Program-made: the position numbers and the translations under genes | The notes under the pieces: generated by a model | What the model saw: the letters and a program-made list of their open reading frames with translations, nothing else | What the model was told of the DNA's origin: nothing | The model's database searches: none | Shown here: positions 39,401 to 51,400 of the stretch, in pieces | Position numbering within the stretch: position 1 is the stretch's first letter | How the letters are laid out: the number at the start of each line of letters is the position of its first letter | NCBI RefSeq assembly: GCF_032854445.1 | Contig: NC_088297.1 | Span: forward strand, 19,295,127-19,359,126 | DNA length: 64,000 bases | Source of the DNA: Liolophura sinensis | Taxonomy: Eukaryota > Mollusca > Polyplacophora > Chitonida > Chitonidae | Direction of reading: 5' to 3'

Positions 39401-42400
39401 AATTTTACATATGTTTATAACTATATCTATAACAATACCTTGAAGATTCTGACACTAATTCTGCATATTTCAAAATCTTTGGGTTTCCAACATGTCTTCC
39501 ATTTGGATTTCTGCTCTCATCTAAAAAGCATGGCTTTCTGGTTCTACTAAGATCAAGTCACAATATGGCTGAAATTTGGCCAGTGTGGCGTTGAGACCTA
39601 ATTGTGCATTCATTCAATTATTGATAGGGATTCAGGCACGATATCTTTCTAAACTTGCTTGTCCTTAAACAATTGCCTAATTCATGTATTCGGGAGATGG
39701 GTGTTTATTATGATGTAGTCCGCACAAGGCCAGTAAGCTCGGAAGTAAGCAGGCGTGATGGATGTATGAGCAATCAAATGGTCAGATCTAATTTATATCC
39801 ACGAAGAAACTGTTATAATTAGACCCCCGCAACCGGACACCCCCTTGATGAAAAAAACCCTTGACCGATAATGAATAATTGGCGGTCTTTCTGTTGCACA
39901 CCCTGATATGCATCAGCAACTGCGCATGATTACCGGAAAGCGGTTTCACGCCACCCCAACTGTGATGGAAAGCCGGAACTTTCTAAACAAGAAGCGAAAG
40001 TTGTTACCAAGTCGTCAAAACACACGAGAAAAATTCCCAATAAATCCTCGTAAGAGGAAAATTTATGATATTCTTTGAGAGGTATCCTGAGCGTAAAAAC
40101 GGATACGTCTGTTGTAAGTGACAGGATTTTTAGCTGAATTAACTGAATATAATCCGTTAACTCTTACGCTAAACTGGATGCAGTGTTTGTGAATGATGCT
40201 TTACACGTTTAATAAAAATACTCAGCTCTGTGCATCTGTTCAGAATGCACACAAGACATACATGCACCGTGAATGTCAAGGACATATTGTTTCATTTAAC
40301 ACGTTACATTTCTGGCAGGTGAAAGCAATATTTCGTTAAAGTGTAGATTAGTGTACCGAAAATAATGTCCTGGCATATGATGTATGTCGCAAGTTGGAAG
40401 ATTTTTGGAAGAGCCTACACTTTTTTAGTATTGGTTTTACGCCAGTACCCAGATGTTCGAAAGTGTATTAGCTAATATTGGTATTAAGTAATATTTTACA
40501 TTAAAAAGGTTTTATACCAACCCTGCAGCCAATTCTATGCTCCAAGGTCAAAGTATAATAGCAGTAGTTTTAGTTTATATTTAATATCCTGGTTTTTAAG
40601 CCAAGTACGAAATTGAGGACTTGGCTTAAAGTTAAATCTGGTATTAAGTCTTAAACCAGTTTTGAACAACCGTGCTAAGGAGGATTGTGAGGTACTAGAT
40701 GAATGGCGGTGGTTTCCGATGAGTTCCTTTATTAGCCCTGTATTAATCACCAGCTCTCCCTCAGTTACAAATCATATAACCTCCGTCAAAATATTTTAAA
40801 TCTTTAAACCTAGTGCTAGCTCTGAACAAATTTGGCTCTATCAAAAAACTTGTGTGGATTTGCCTACAGTTATTGCCATCATGCGGTAAGGAGAAACGTG
40901 GCGTCAGGCCGATAATCACGGTAACGCATGCGGTACTCGGTTTAAATCACAGCTAACATTAGATGAGGTTCACCTTTTGACCCTGTTCGACGCACGTCTT
41001 CTTGTTCGACGTCAACCTCGGTACTAATGGACTTTACGTGCTCGCACGGATACAGCCAGAATTCCTCAATAACTATTAGTTAGATATCCGCTTAAATATC
41101 GACTTGCATACTTTAGTATAAAAAGGGAGCGCATGCATGTAAAATATTGTTGTGGAGTTCGGAGATATTGACTCCAGTGACAATCGTGAGGTTCAGCATT
41201 TCTGTGCAAAATTTATTAGTGGTGTTACGGATGGAAGGCGAGTGGAGAGAGAAACGCATGCACAGTCAAGGTGTGCAGAGTAAGATTAGTTTCCCGGTCA
41301 AGAACAAGATCGGAACTTAAAGGTCTAGGAGGGCAAATCTATACGTCTTACATATATCAGCACTGACTTGGCACGAGCAACAAAGGCTTAGTTCCAAACC
41401 TGTATGATATTGGTGTCAATTTCCTTGTTAAAACGACCGCGACAGATAATTTCCGGTGATCTATGAGGGGGCTTTGTTTTTGTGCGGACGTACATGATGA
41501 AACTTACCACAACTCGACTCATCACTCCTGTCAAGGCAGTCGGCTACGCCGTCACAGCGAGCGGATGTAGCGACACATTGACCGTTAGTACAACGGAACT
41601 GGTCACTGTCGCAAAGAGGATAATCTGGAATGAGAAACAATACCTCGCTATGAATTCTTCAACGAAGCTAATCGTCCCTTTTGACAGTACGATTTTAGTA
41701 CGTACATGCATATACAAAGTAAGTTGTTATCTGTAAAAAGGAAACGGCATGCTGGGATGGAAATTTTTTGTTGTCCCGTAGAAATGCCAAAACTTGAAGT
41801 TTTAAGAAAATTAGAAAACAGTTTGTTTATGTTTTTTTTCCTTATTTAAGGGTGGGGGAAGGCAGTGTGAAAAAAAAAAACAGAATAAATAATCAGCGCG
41901 TTTTTCGTGCTGGGATTGGATGCTGCTGATAGCCATATTAGGATTAAATGACAGCTCTAGTCAGAGTTTTCAACATGCAGTTATTATATAGCTTACCTTT
42001 CATGTAAAGAAAAAATTGTATGTGCTTTTCTAATAAACGGGATGTTAGTGATATGGAACAAAAATTATGGATATGATTGTCAATGTACATGTAAAGCTAC
42101 ATAAACTGAGGTAGATTGACGAGAGGCCGTAATTTACCGGTTACGTGTAACCACTTGCAAGGTATCACACTCTGGTCGCAGCTCTAGTTTTCCTCTAGGC
42201 TGTTCGTCTAATTATTTCTACAATTATGAGTGATTATGGGTTATTTGATTGCTAATCATACAAAATAGCTGATAGCTGATTTCAACAGAAAATTGTCATC
42301 TGACGGAAACTTTAGCTAATGAGTGACGAGTCTTTCTCATCTACGACCAAGCTCGGCGAGTGATCTCTCGCCTTCAGGCTGTACAGGGATGTACAGAGAT

Positions 42401-45400
42401 CCGATCAGTGTTTTACGCCATACTCAATAATATTTCACTTATCTGGTGGAGGTGAAATTTGGTACTTTAATTGAATTTCGTGCAGTTATTTGTGGGCAAA
42501 CTACTGCCAATCCAACAAAAGATCCATCGAATCGGTTGTGTTTGAAGTAAAACAAAAGGCGATATATGAAATTGTAGTAAATGTGGGTGTCTTAATTGCA
42601 AGCATGATCAACTATTGATGACCGATTTTGGATGACTTAGTGGATGACGCCTTATACTCTTTGAAATCATTGGTGGATTCTTTGACATGGACAGAAAGTC
42701 GCTAATTGCAACGCACTGATTGTAACTCCCTTTTGCTAAGAAGTAAATCACGATTACTGTAAATTACATACCACAGTTGACTTCGTCCTCAGCGCCCAGG
42801 CAATCGGCGACGAAATTACAGAGGATCGTTTTGTTGCTGAGCGTCGCCGGAACACAGCGACCCTCGGGGCATACCACAGAGCTGGTGGCGAGCACCGGGT
42901 CCTTGAAGTCGGAACACTGCTGGCTGACATTCCCTGCAGCCCATAAAGGTATAAACGTCATTGGTTTTTCATACTCGTCCAGAAAATTTCTCCAAAAACC
43001 GACGGTGGTTATGGAGAATTACTGTCCATCTCAAAGATTTAATAGCTTAAAAATAATTGAAGGCTGTAGAGATATATAGCTAAATGGATCTCTAGGGAGG
43101 GTGCTAGTTTTGTTACCGGCAGAATAAAGGGTTGCTATCCCCCAGGGACATATTCATCTTTTCTCTGAAGCTAACATTAAGGCAAATACCTTCCAGGCCA
43201 TTCACATTTCTCAACAGCATAAAAAGGGAAAAAATACTTTAAAAAGTAAAATAAAGTAAAAAAGGAAAATCGCAAAAAGATGTATTGGTTTCGACAGAAC
43301 CCCTATTGAAGAAGGGTTGGCAGTCTACTTTTTGAAGTTGATTACACATGTAAATGGTCTTCTGGGACTCGTTTTAAAAAATTTTACTATACGGCATAAA
43401 TATATTACGCTTAATATAAATGCGGCTATGTTGCACGACAGGAAGTCAAGGGCCAAATAGATAGAATAACTTTCAGCATTTTACGGCAACACAAGTTAAA
43501 ATTCTCCATTTTCTCTTGTTCTCTGACGAATGTACCAGACCTAAACTACTTGTTTTTGCAAGGATCTCAAAGCGTTGCATCTGCTACGACAGTTGTAAAA
43601 CACTTGCGCGTACCTGGTGCAAAAGTGTGGACAAAATTTATCATCATATTTACCACACATGTCTGAAGCGCAGTAAACATCCATCTCTATTGTCGCACGT
43701 GCTCTGACCGGTGAAAGTCGATCAGAGCCTAAGGAAAACCCATGACCATCCGCAGGTTGACTTCCTCTTACTATAATGCTGGCCGCAGTGGTGCACAAGT
43801 CCGTAAGAAAAAGTACATTTTTCTATTGTTATATATTTGAAAAGTCAGAATAACTGGAACATTACTTTTGTCCTTATGGCATCCTTCACGATTGTTGATT
43901 GCTTCTCTTTCAATATATGACTGATTTCTTTATACACGTGTTTAGTCCTTTGGTACATTGCATTGAACGTTGATTTAGAATAACTCGTGCAATTACTGAC
44001 CTGTAGCGTCCAATTTGGTTGACGATTAGTATACTTTTGCCTGATATGGCGTCTACATTTTACAGTAACTGACTGCTTTATTACAAAAAAAAGCCAACAT
44101 AGAAACCTGATGAACACACCAACGCAAACTTAAAATTACATCTGGAAATACATAAGTTTCTTTATAGGTATTGTGACAGATTAAACATAAGATTGTTTGG
44201 GCTGTACGTGTAGAGCGTCAGCGCAGCTATTTATAGCGTTCACAACATTTCACACATTATGAAGAGTTTTTTCTGGCTAAGCAAGACGTTAATATACATG
44301 TACATGTGTGTAAGTGTGTATGCTTGGGGTTTTACGTTGTTCTTAACAATTACGCTGTGACCTAGGCGCCACTGACCCAGGAGCCAGTGACTGAGAACCC
44401 AATGATCCAGGAGCCAGTGACCCAGGAGCCAATGACCCAGGAGCCAGTGACCCAGCAGCCAGTGACCCAGCAGCCAATGACTGAGGACTCACTGACTGAG
44501 GACCCAATGACTGAGAACCCAGTCACCCAGGAGCCAGTGACCCAGGAGCCAGTGACTCAGGAGCCAGTGACCCAGGAACCAGTGACTCAGGAGTCAATGA
44601 CCCAAGACCCATTGACCCATGAACCAATGATCCAGGAGCCAATGACCAAGGAGCCAGTCAACCAGGAGTCAATGACCCAGGAGCCTCCCACCAATGCGGT
44701 CTCTGTGAGGCCCCCTCTCCGGCCGTACGTGAGAAAATCTGCCAGAGATCTGCGGGTGGTCGTGGGAATGTCTGCTAGGGACGTGCGAATGGTCGTGGGA
44801 AGGTCTACCAAGGACCTGCGGGTGGTCGTGGATTTTCCAAGGATTTTCCGTCGTATAAAAAATGATTCTTTGGGTAAACATACTAAATTTGTAACACTTT
44901 TATTCACGGGGAAAAAAAACTTTCAGGGATGCTATTCACCAGTTCAGAAAAGTTTCTTAAAGCAAAAAAATTGGCTCGAAAAGGTATACGGCAAAATATT
45001 TCACTGTTCTAGCGGAAACAAAATTATAGATCAGGTTAAAAACTTACAGCAGAAGTATTCGTCAGCCCCGGCGTCCGTATTCCAGCAGTCGTTGACTCCG
45101 TCACAGAGGTATTTCTTGTCAATGCATCTCCTCGTTTTGGGACAAATGTACCTCTGTCCAGGAGAACAGATGATGTCTCCTTGATAGGTAGAAAAAAAGG
45201 AGCAAATAAAGTATCAAATAAATGACGACAAAACAATATATCATGTTAATCTGAGCTCATAGAACAATCTTATTGTATCTTCAGAGAATGAGAATTGAAA
45301 AAATGCAAAGTATCAATGGCATGAAAACAGCATTCTTATTTTTGTCATCATTTATTTCATATTACATGTATGTACAGTGAACGAATTCATAATGTCGGTC

Positions 45401-48400
45401 CTCCTTCCTCAAAAATGCTTACTACAATAATTGGATGGTTTGATGCAAAGGAAAATGTTGTTAACACCTACTCATCCAATTGTACTACAAGCATATGTCT
45501 CATTGTGGCTCATGCGACACACACGACTCACCACACTGTAGTTCATCGTCGCACGTATGGGCACAGTCACACACACCGTCACAATGATTGGCTGAGTGAA
45601 TGCACCGACCGTTCTCACACCTATATTGATTGGCTGCACAGTGACCACCTGAAAATACAACAATGTTCATTCACCCATTCAGCGGAAAGATAAGGATGGC
45701 TTGAGCACATATTTAGTATATGCTGTGGTGTATTTGGTATACGTTCTAGCATAGCAGAAGTAATTTCATCTCATTCCTTCTTCTCTAAACAGACTGGACA
45801 TCATTTGTACTGATTCTCTTTTTTTTCGTGTAAATATTTATTAAATGTGACCATATATAAAGTGTCACACTGTCGTCGGTGGACTGTCGTCGGTGTCACA
45901 CTGTCGTCAGTGGACTAGTTTTGCACTACTTACTCATGCCATTTGTATAGCAGCCGCTTCAGCTTACTGCACTAATTTGAGTGATTTAGTCACTGGTATT
46001 AAAACACTTCTGTTTCCGTCGTCGGGCAGGACATGTCCCAGTTAATAGCTACTTACAAAGATTCAAGGTAAGAGGTTCAGATCTGTGTAATGTTTGTCAC
46101 GCTGAGGAGACCATCCATCATGTTTTACTGGGTTGTCCGCAGTGCACTGCTCAGAGACAAATCTTCTTTCCTGACCTTGTAAAAGTTGGAATTGTTAACC
46201 CAACTCTGAGGAGTGTACTTTGTCCACCGAAAAATGCAAGTTTAGTTTTTAAAGCTGTGGGGAATTATTTATGTAGGATCCACAGATTTTAGGCTAGAGC
46301 ATTGTGGCAGTAATTCTCTATGGATTGACTACTGTTGATTAGAGCATGACACCAAAATGCTGCCGCCATGCATAATCGTTCCGAAGACACCAGACATGAC
46401 ACCCCATCCAGTCACATTATACTGACATCGGGTAAACCATTTCTGTTCCATTTCTCTAACGTCACAATGCTGAGCGATAAGCAAGGTAGCAACAAATGCC
46501 ATTTTTTAAAAGTTTTTAGTATGACCCGATACGTGTTTGATCCCATTCCGGTCTTCTGACTTTGGGTCAGACTCTAATAATTAGGCCACCGAAGCGGTCG
46601 AAAATGCAATACTTATGTTTAATGAATTCGAAGGCAAGCAATGCTTAGGACTCTTTACGTTACACCACCTGAATGGCCCCATGGGTGCTGTTGATCGCTT
46701 ATTTCCACCAAAAACCCGAAAACTGGAATCTCAAAAATGGCATGCGTGGAATGGAATTATCACCACGTGTTTCACAGCCAATAAAAAGACACGCTTCCCA
46801 AGTGCACGGCCGCGATGCTCCCTCATTGCAGTATTGGTTCACTTACATAATGACATTCATAACTGCATAAAATCAATTAAAAAATAGAAGACACAACAAA
46901 GAAATGATCGACCTGAATAGGCAAATCAGTATACCACGTCTCTGGATCAAAATTTTTGTTTGTTTTGTTTGTGTTTGTGTCACGGAGTGGGTAACTGCTG
47001 AACAAAGAACAGACATCGATTTGCTGAAAGTGCATCCTGATACCACAATCCGAATAGAAAATAAAACACAAAAAACCATCAAAAGACCCTGAAGACGATA
47101 TAGTGTTCTTGTCCTTAGGCGGAACCGGCAATCTGCTTTGCCTTACTGTGCCTTTGTTTTAACTGCGATGAATAATAGATGAAACGCCTGTTTCCTGCTT
47201 CTGAATTAAGCTGTATTCCACATTAACTGACAGACGATGTGTCTTAAGGAACTACCCCAAAGGTGGCATAAAGGCGCATCAAAGTAATGATAGCCACAAC
47301 GGCTAACATCTTAGAGTAATTTACTGATACCGGGGTCAACCCACTCTCTATACCACGGGATTTATTCAGGCTGGGCATAGTGGTTTGATCGATCTAGATA
47401 GGCGATTTTTTTATGCTGTAAGAAAAAGTCTTAAAAATTCGCCATTCACGGTGAGTTGACCGTATTTTTGCCACGCCAGTCCTGTGAACAAGACTATGTT
47501 TCGCATGCTGAGACTAAAGTCAGCTATATTACACTCGTCAAAGCGATATTGCCTATAACAAATTGAGTTAGACCAAAACGTGTAATTATACTTTCTGACT
47601 GTTGCTAGAATAGATTATTTATTTATTGGGTTAGAGATTTACGCCGCACTCAAAAATATTTCATTTATACGACAGCGGCCAACAATATGGTGAGAGGAAA
47701 CCGAACAGATTACATTACTACATCGTAGCAATAGGCTACATGATGAATGCAATACATCGCTACGCCAACAAAATCTGCCATATCTAACTTAGTAGCTTGT
47801 AGTAATAACACAGTCTATTTTGACATGACTCATTGTGGGAGCCTTTTTGGTTGGTGTTAAATAAATGGCTACAAAGAGATCAAGAACAGGATTAGACGCT
47901 TGTATTGTGAACGTCAATGGTATATTTTTTTTAGAATGCATTTATTTATTCATTTATTTATAGGCGGATAAAAGAGTTATTGGAGAACATTTCTCTTATA
48001 CTTTAAGGCGCGTGAGTCCGAGTTCTGCCCATAGAAAGCACCATTTTTCACCAGTGACTTGGGACCTTTAGAAAGAAAGTTTTCTATTTTGACTATTTTA
48101 ACCAAAGAGCTATCCATAAATTCAAGGTACTTTAAAAAATATGGAATATCCAAAATCAAAAGCGATTATAAAAGATTGTTTGTTGCATGATGGCCCCGGA
48201 TAGATATACCTATAGCCGTTCTGTACTTACAGTTAGTCTCGTCAACTTGGTTGTATTCACAGTCAACCCATCCATCACAGGCTCTGTCCACTTCCACATA
48301 GAAGCCCCGATCACACTGAATATGCCTGTCTGAAAGGTTGAGAGCGAAGGATGAGTTATCCAGTTATGTGATGGAGGAGGAGAGTGGATTGCCTGTCTTT

Positions 48401-51400
48401 GCGTCCATTATCTAAATTTCATTTATTTATTTGACTTATTTATTTGGTTGAAGCTTTACGCCGTTCTCAAGAATATGTCATTTATACAACCTCCATACAA
48501 CATGGAAGGAAACCAGGCAGAACTCGGGGGAGGGGGTGGGGAACCAAGACCATCCGGCAGGACACTAGCAGATATTGACACGTGCGGCCAATAAAGTATA
48601 AGCTGGACTTGAATTCACAGCAGTGAGAGGCTTATGGGACAGACCACGGCGCTAGTACACAAACCATTAGGCCACGGATACCTTCCTCCCCCACCCCCAC
48701 CCCCAATCTCACCACTCCCGCAAAGTTATGGTCCTGTGTACAGTTCAAACCAACCTTTACATGCACCCCGCTCTGGCCTGTGATTGACTAGTCATCATAT
48801 TCGCCGATCACTGTAAAATTACATTCTCAAGAATCCACGGCCGTTTGTACTTTAGTGAAATGTTAGGAGGCCCTAGTCTTTCGGATGTGGTCAAACTATC
48901 GAAATATTGATATAATGATACCATCTCAGTTGAATCAACATATCTAGCCTGATGTCTATTATGTTGGGTGTTGGGAAAATGATTAAACTTTTCTAGCAGT
49001 AACAAGAACTTTTCTCGTAACAAGAATGCTCTTACCACAGTCTACCTCGTCACTCCCGTCTGCACAGTTCACCTCTCCATCGCATAGGAAGATGTTTGCT
49101 AAACACTGGGAGTTGTTACATTTGAACTCGGTACTGTGACACTTCCGCCGGACTGTAGACCAATCGTAACGGTACTTACATTTAAGTCATTGAACATTTA
49201 AGTGAACAGCACAAAGAAATGTGCATTTTGTGTGAGCCAGTTTGACTATAAAGATTGAAAACAGATTTGAGGATGTGTATTGTGAAGAATTTGTCAACCT
49301 CAAGGCAAACTATTCGCTCTGATATTAACTTTTCTATAGTTCTTCACGTTACTGTTAATATATAACCAGCGCGCAAGCGCATGCAGCCACAGCACAATAA
49401 TGAGTTTCGGAATGTAACAATGACGTTGCACTGCTCTTAAATATGGCTGGCTGTTTGGAAGTTAATTCAGAGTTTAGTCTTGATACTTTAACGCCACACC
49501 ATAAAAAATGGGACTTAAGTTCAGAGTATCGGCATTAACTGCAAATACAGGTTGTACCTTGATATGAATTTAATGGACACAAATTGTTTGTCTTAATACA
49601 ACGGAATTACATTACCAACAATTGCTAGCATAATCGTGAATAAAAACACAACGCACACTCCTTCCTTTTCGTTTTCCAGATAAAAACACACTTCCCTTCA
49701 TGCATGTTAACTACTGACAATTATTGCAATCTGTTATGACTCACTCGTGTTTTAATTAGTGCCATGATTATAATCAAGAACACTTACAGCAATCCTCTTC
49801 GTCGGAACCATCCCCACAGTCGTCTACAAAATCACACTGGGAGTCTCGCGGCACACACAAATGATTGTCACATTTGACATGCGTGCTGGGGCAGATGTAG
49901 GTTTCTACAATATGTAGCGTAGTAAAAACAGTTATGTTTATTTTCATTCAAAACGGGATAGTTATGCAGTTTTATGGTTTTCACCTACAGAAGATCTGAG
50001 ATGTTCGTACATGTAATAATTCCACAAAACAGTGGCCAACGAAAAATGCAAAGTGGCCTCAAATGCAAAGTCAAAAGAAATGCTTATTCTCGTTGAGACA
50101 AAAATCTGTATTTAGGGGGCATGGTATATTTTTTTCACCGTAGTTTTGCTTATAACTTATTTTAATTAAGTTAAAAGTGGCAGTAAGGAAACAAACGTCA
50201 CTGAAATTGGTGATTAGGCAAATGCAGACAATTTTGTTAATATTAAATTCTTCTGTATGCATCACACAAACTTGAACAACACATGTCACACTAACGCAAG
50301 TCTGACCATCTTGTACCACAACACAAATTTTACCAACGTTTACCACGTTAACTCAAATTTGACCAACTTGTACCACAGTGACACAAATGCCACCAATCCG
50401 CTCCACGTTAACACAAACTTGGCCAAAATGTACAACGGTGACACAAAAGTCACCAACATGTCCCATAGCAGCACAAATTTGACCATCTCGTATCATAACA
50501 TAGATTTTACCTACACGTACCACGTTAACACAGTACAGTTTTTACCCACGCGTACCATGTTAACACAAATTTGACCATCTCGTATCACAACATCAACTTT
50601 ACCCGCACGTACCACGTTAACACAAATTTGACCATCTCGTATCACAATACAAATTTTACTCACGCGTACCACGTTAACACAAATTTGACCAACTCGGATC
50701 ACAACACTAATCTGACCAACGCGTACCACAACAACACAAAACTGACCATCTCGTATCACAGTAAGACAGACTTGGCCAACACCTACCACAGTTTTCCTCG
50801 TCGTTGCCTTCCTGGCAGTCCGTCCGAGTGTCACAACGCTTGATGATGTCTATACAGATCGTTTTGTTACACTGAAACTCGTGGGGTGGGCAGCCTGAAA
50901 GGTATGAAGGGTGGGTGAATATCTGTGGAATGGGCGACTTCTCATCTCATGATGGGAGCCACGGCAGAATGAGGCACCTGCTTTTGTTGCTGTTGTTGTT
51001 GTTTTTTTCGGTTTTTGTTTTTTTTCGCCTAATGCGACATGTGTGCACTGTGGACTGAGAAGTATTCTGTTACATGGCGTAAGTAATAAAGTGTCAGTTT
51101 GCTCACAAAACTTTGACGTCAAAGGCGGAAAATAGATTGATATAGGTGTAGCCCGTATTACGTCAGGCAAGGTTTCCTGGAAAAGGGACTGATTAAATGG
51201 ATCGGTATCATCAGTTTGACTCCGTATACGGCAATTTATTACATAAACGACGGCGGTCAGGTTTAATGTTGGAAGGAATCATACCGTCCGGAGTAAAGCA
51301 CTGACCGTCGTATGGCACGTGACAAACATCATTCTGTCCGGAGTAAAGCACTGACCGTCGTCTGACACGTGACAAACATCATATTGTCCGGAGTAAGGCA

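Larger units (their letters stand above)
35821..41507. other. 5.7-kb intron between LDLa 9 and LDLa 10
   Basis: Contains SINE-A copies (36490, 38883, 39158), the 19-bp array (36790-37160), two repeat-D copies (38083-38560), a perfect hairpin (38028-38060) and a poly-A run at 37352-37378. No additional LDLa exon recognised. Confidence 0.65.
42934..45047. other. 2.1-kb intron between LDLa 7 and LDLa 8
   Basis: Holds the SINE-A/15-bp minisatellite complex (44370-44870) and a small chimera of oppositely oriented SINE-A pieces at 43725-43795 (acccatgaccatccgcaggt joined to ataatgctggccgcagtgg). Nothing else recognised. Confidence 0.6.
45649..48230. other. 2.6-kb intron between LDLa 5 and LDLa 6
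   Basis: Holds the LINE fragment (45999-46292), a SINE-B copy (46355-46600) and a SINE-A tail fragment (47615-47710). The plus-strand frames at 46615-46887 and 46904-47092 have no recognisable domain. Confidence 0.65.

Noticed and set aside
44387-45184. 265-codon plus-strand open frame of TQEPV-type repeats
   Set aside because: It is generated by a 15-bp minisatellite grown from a SINE and then crosses a SINE body and the antisense of a well-supported LDLa exon. No independent evidence of coding.
50257-50843. Open frames of about 90-107 codons on both strands
   Set aside because: Repeat-derived (57-bp dimer); those on the minus strand use a frame different from the LDLa 2 exon they touch.
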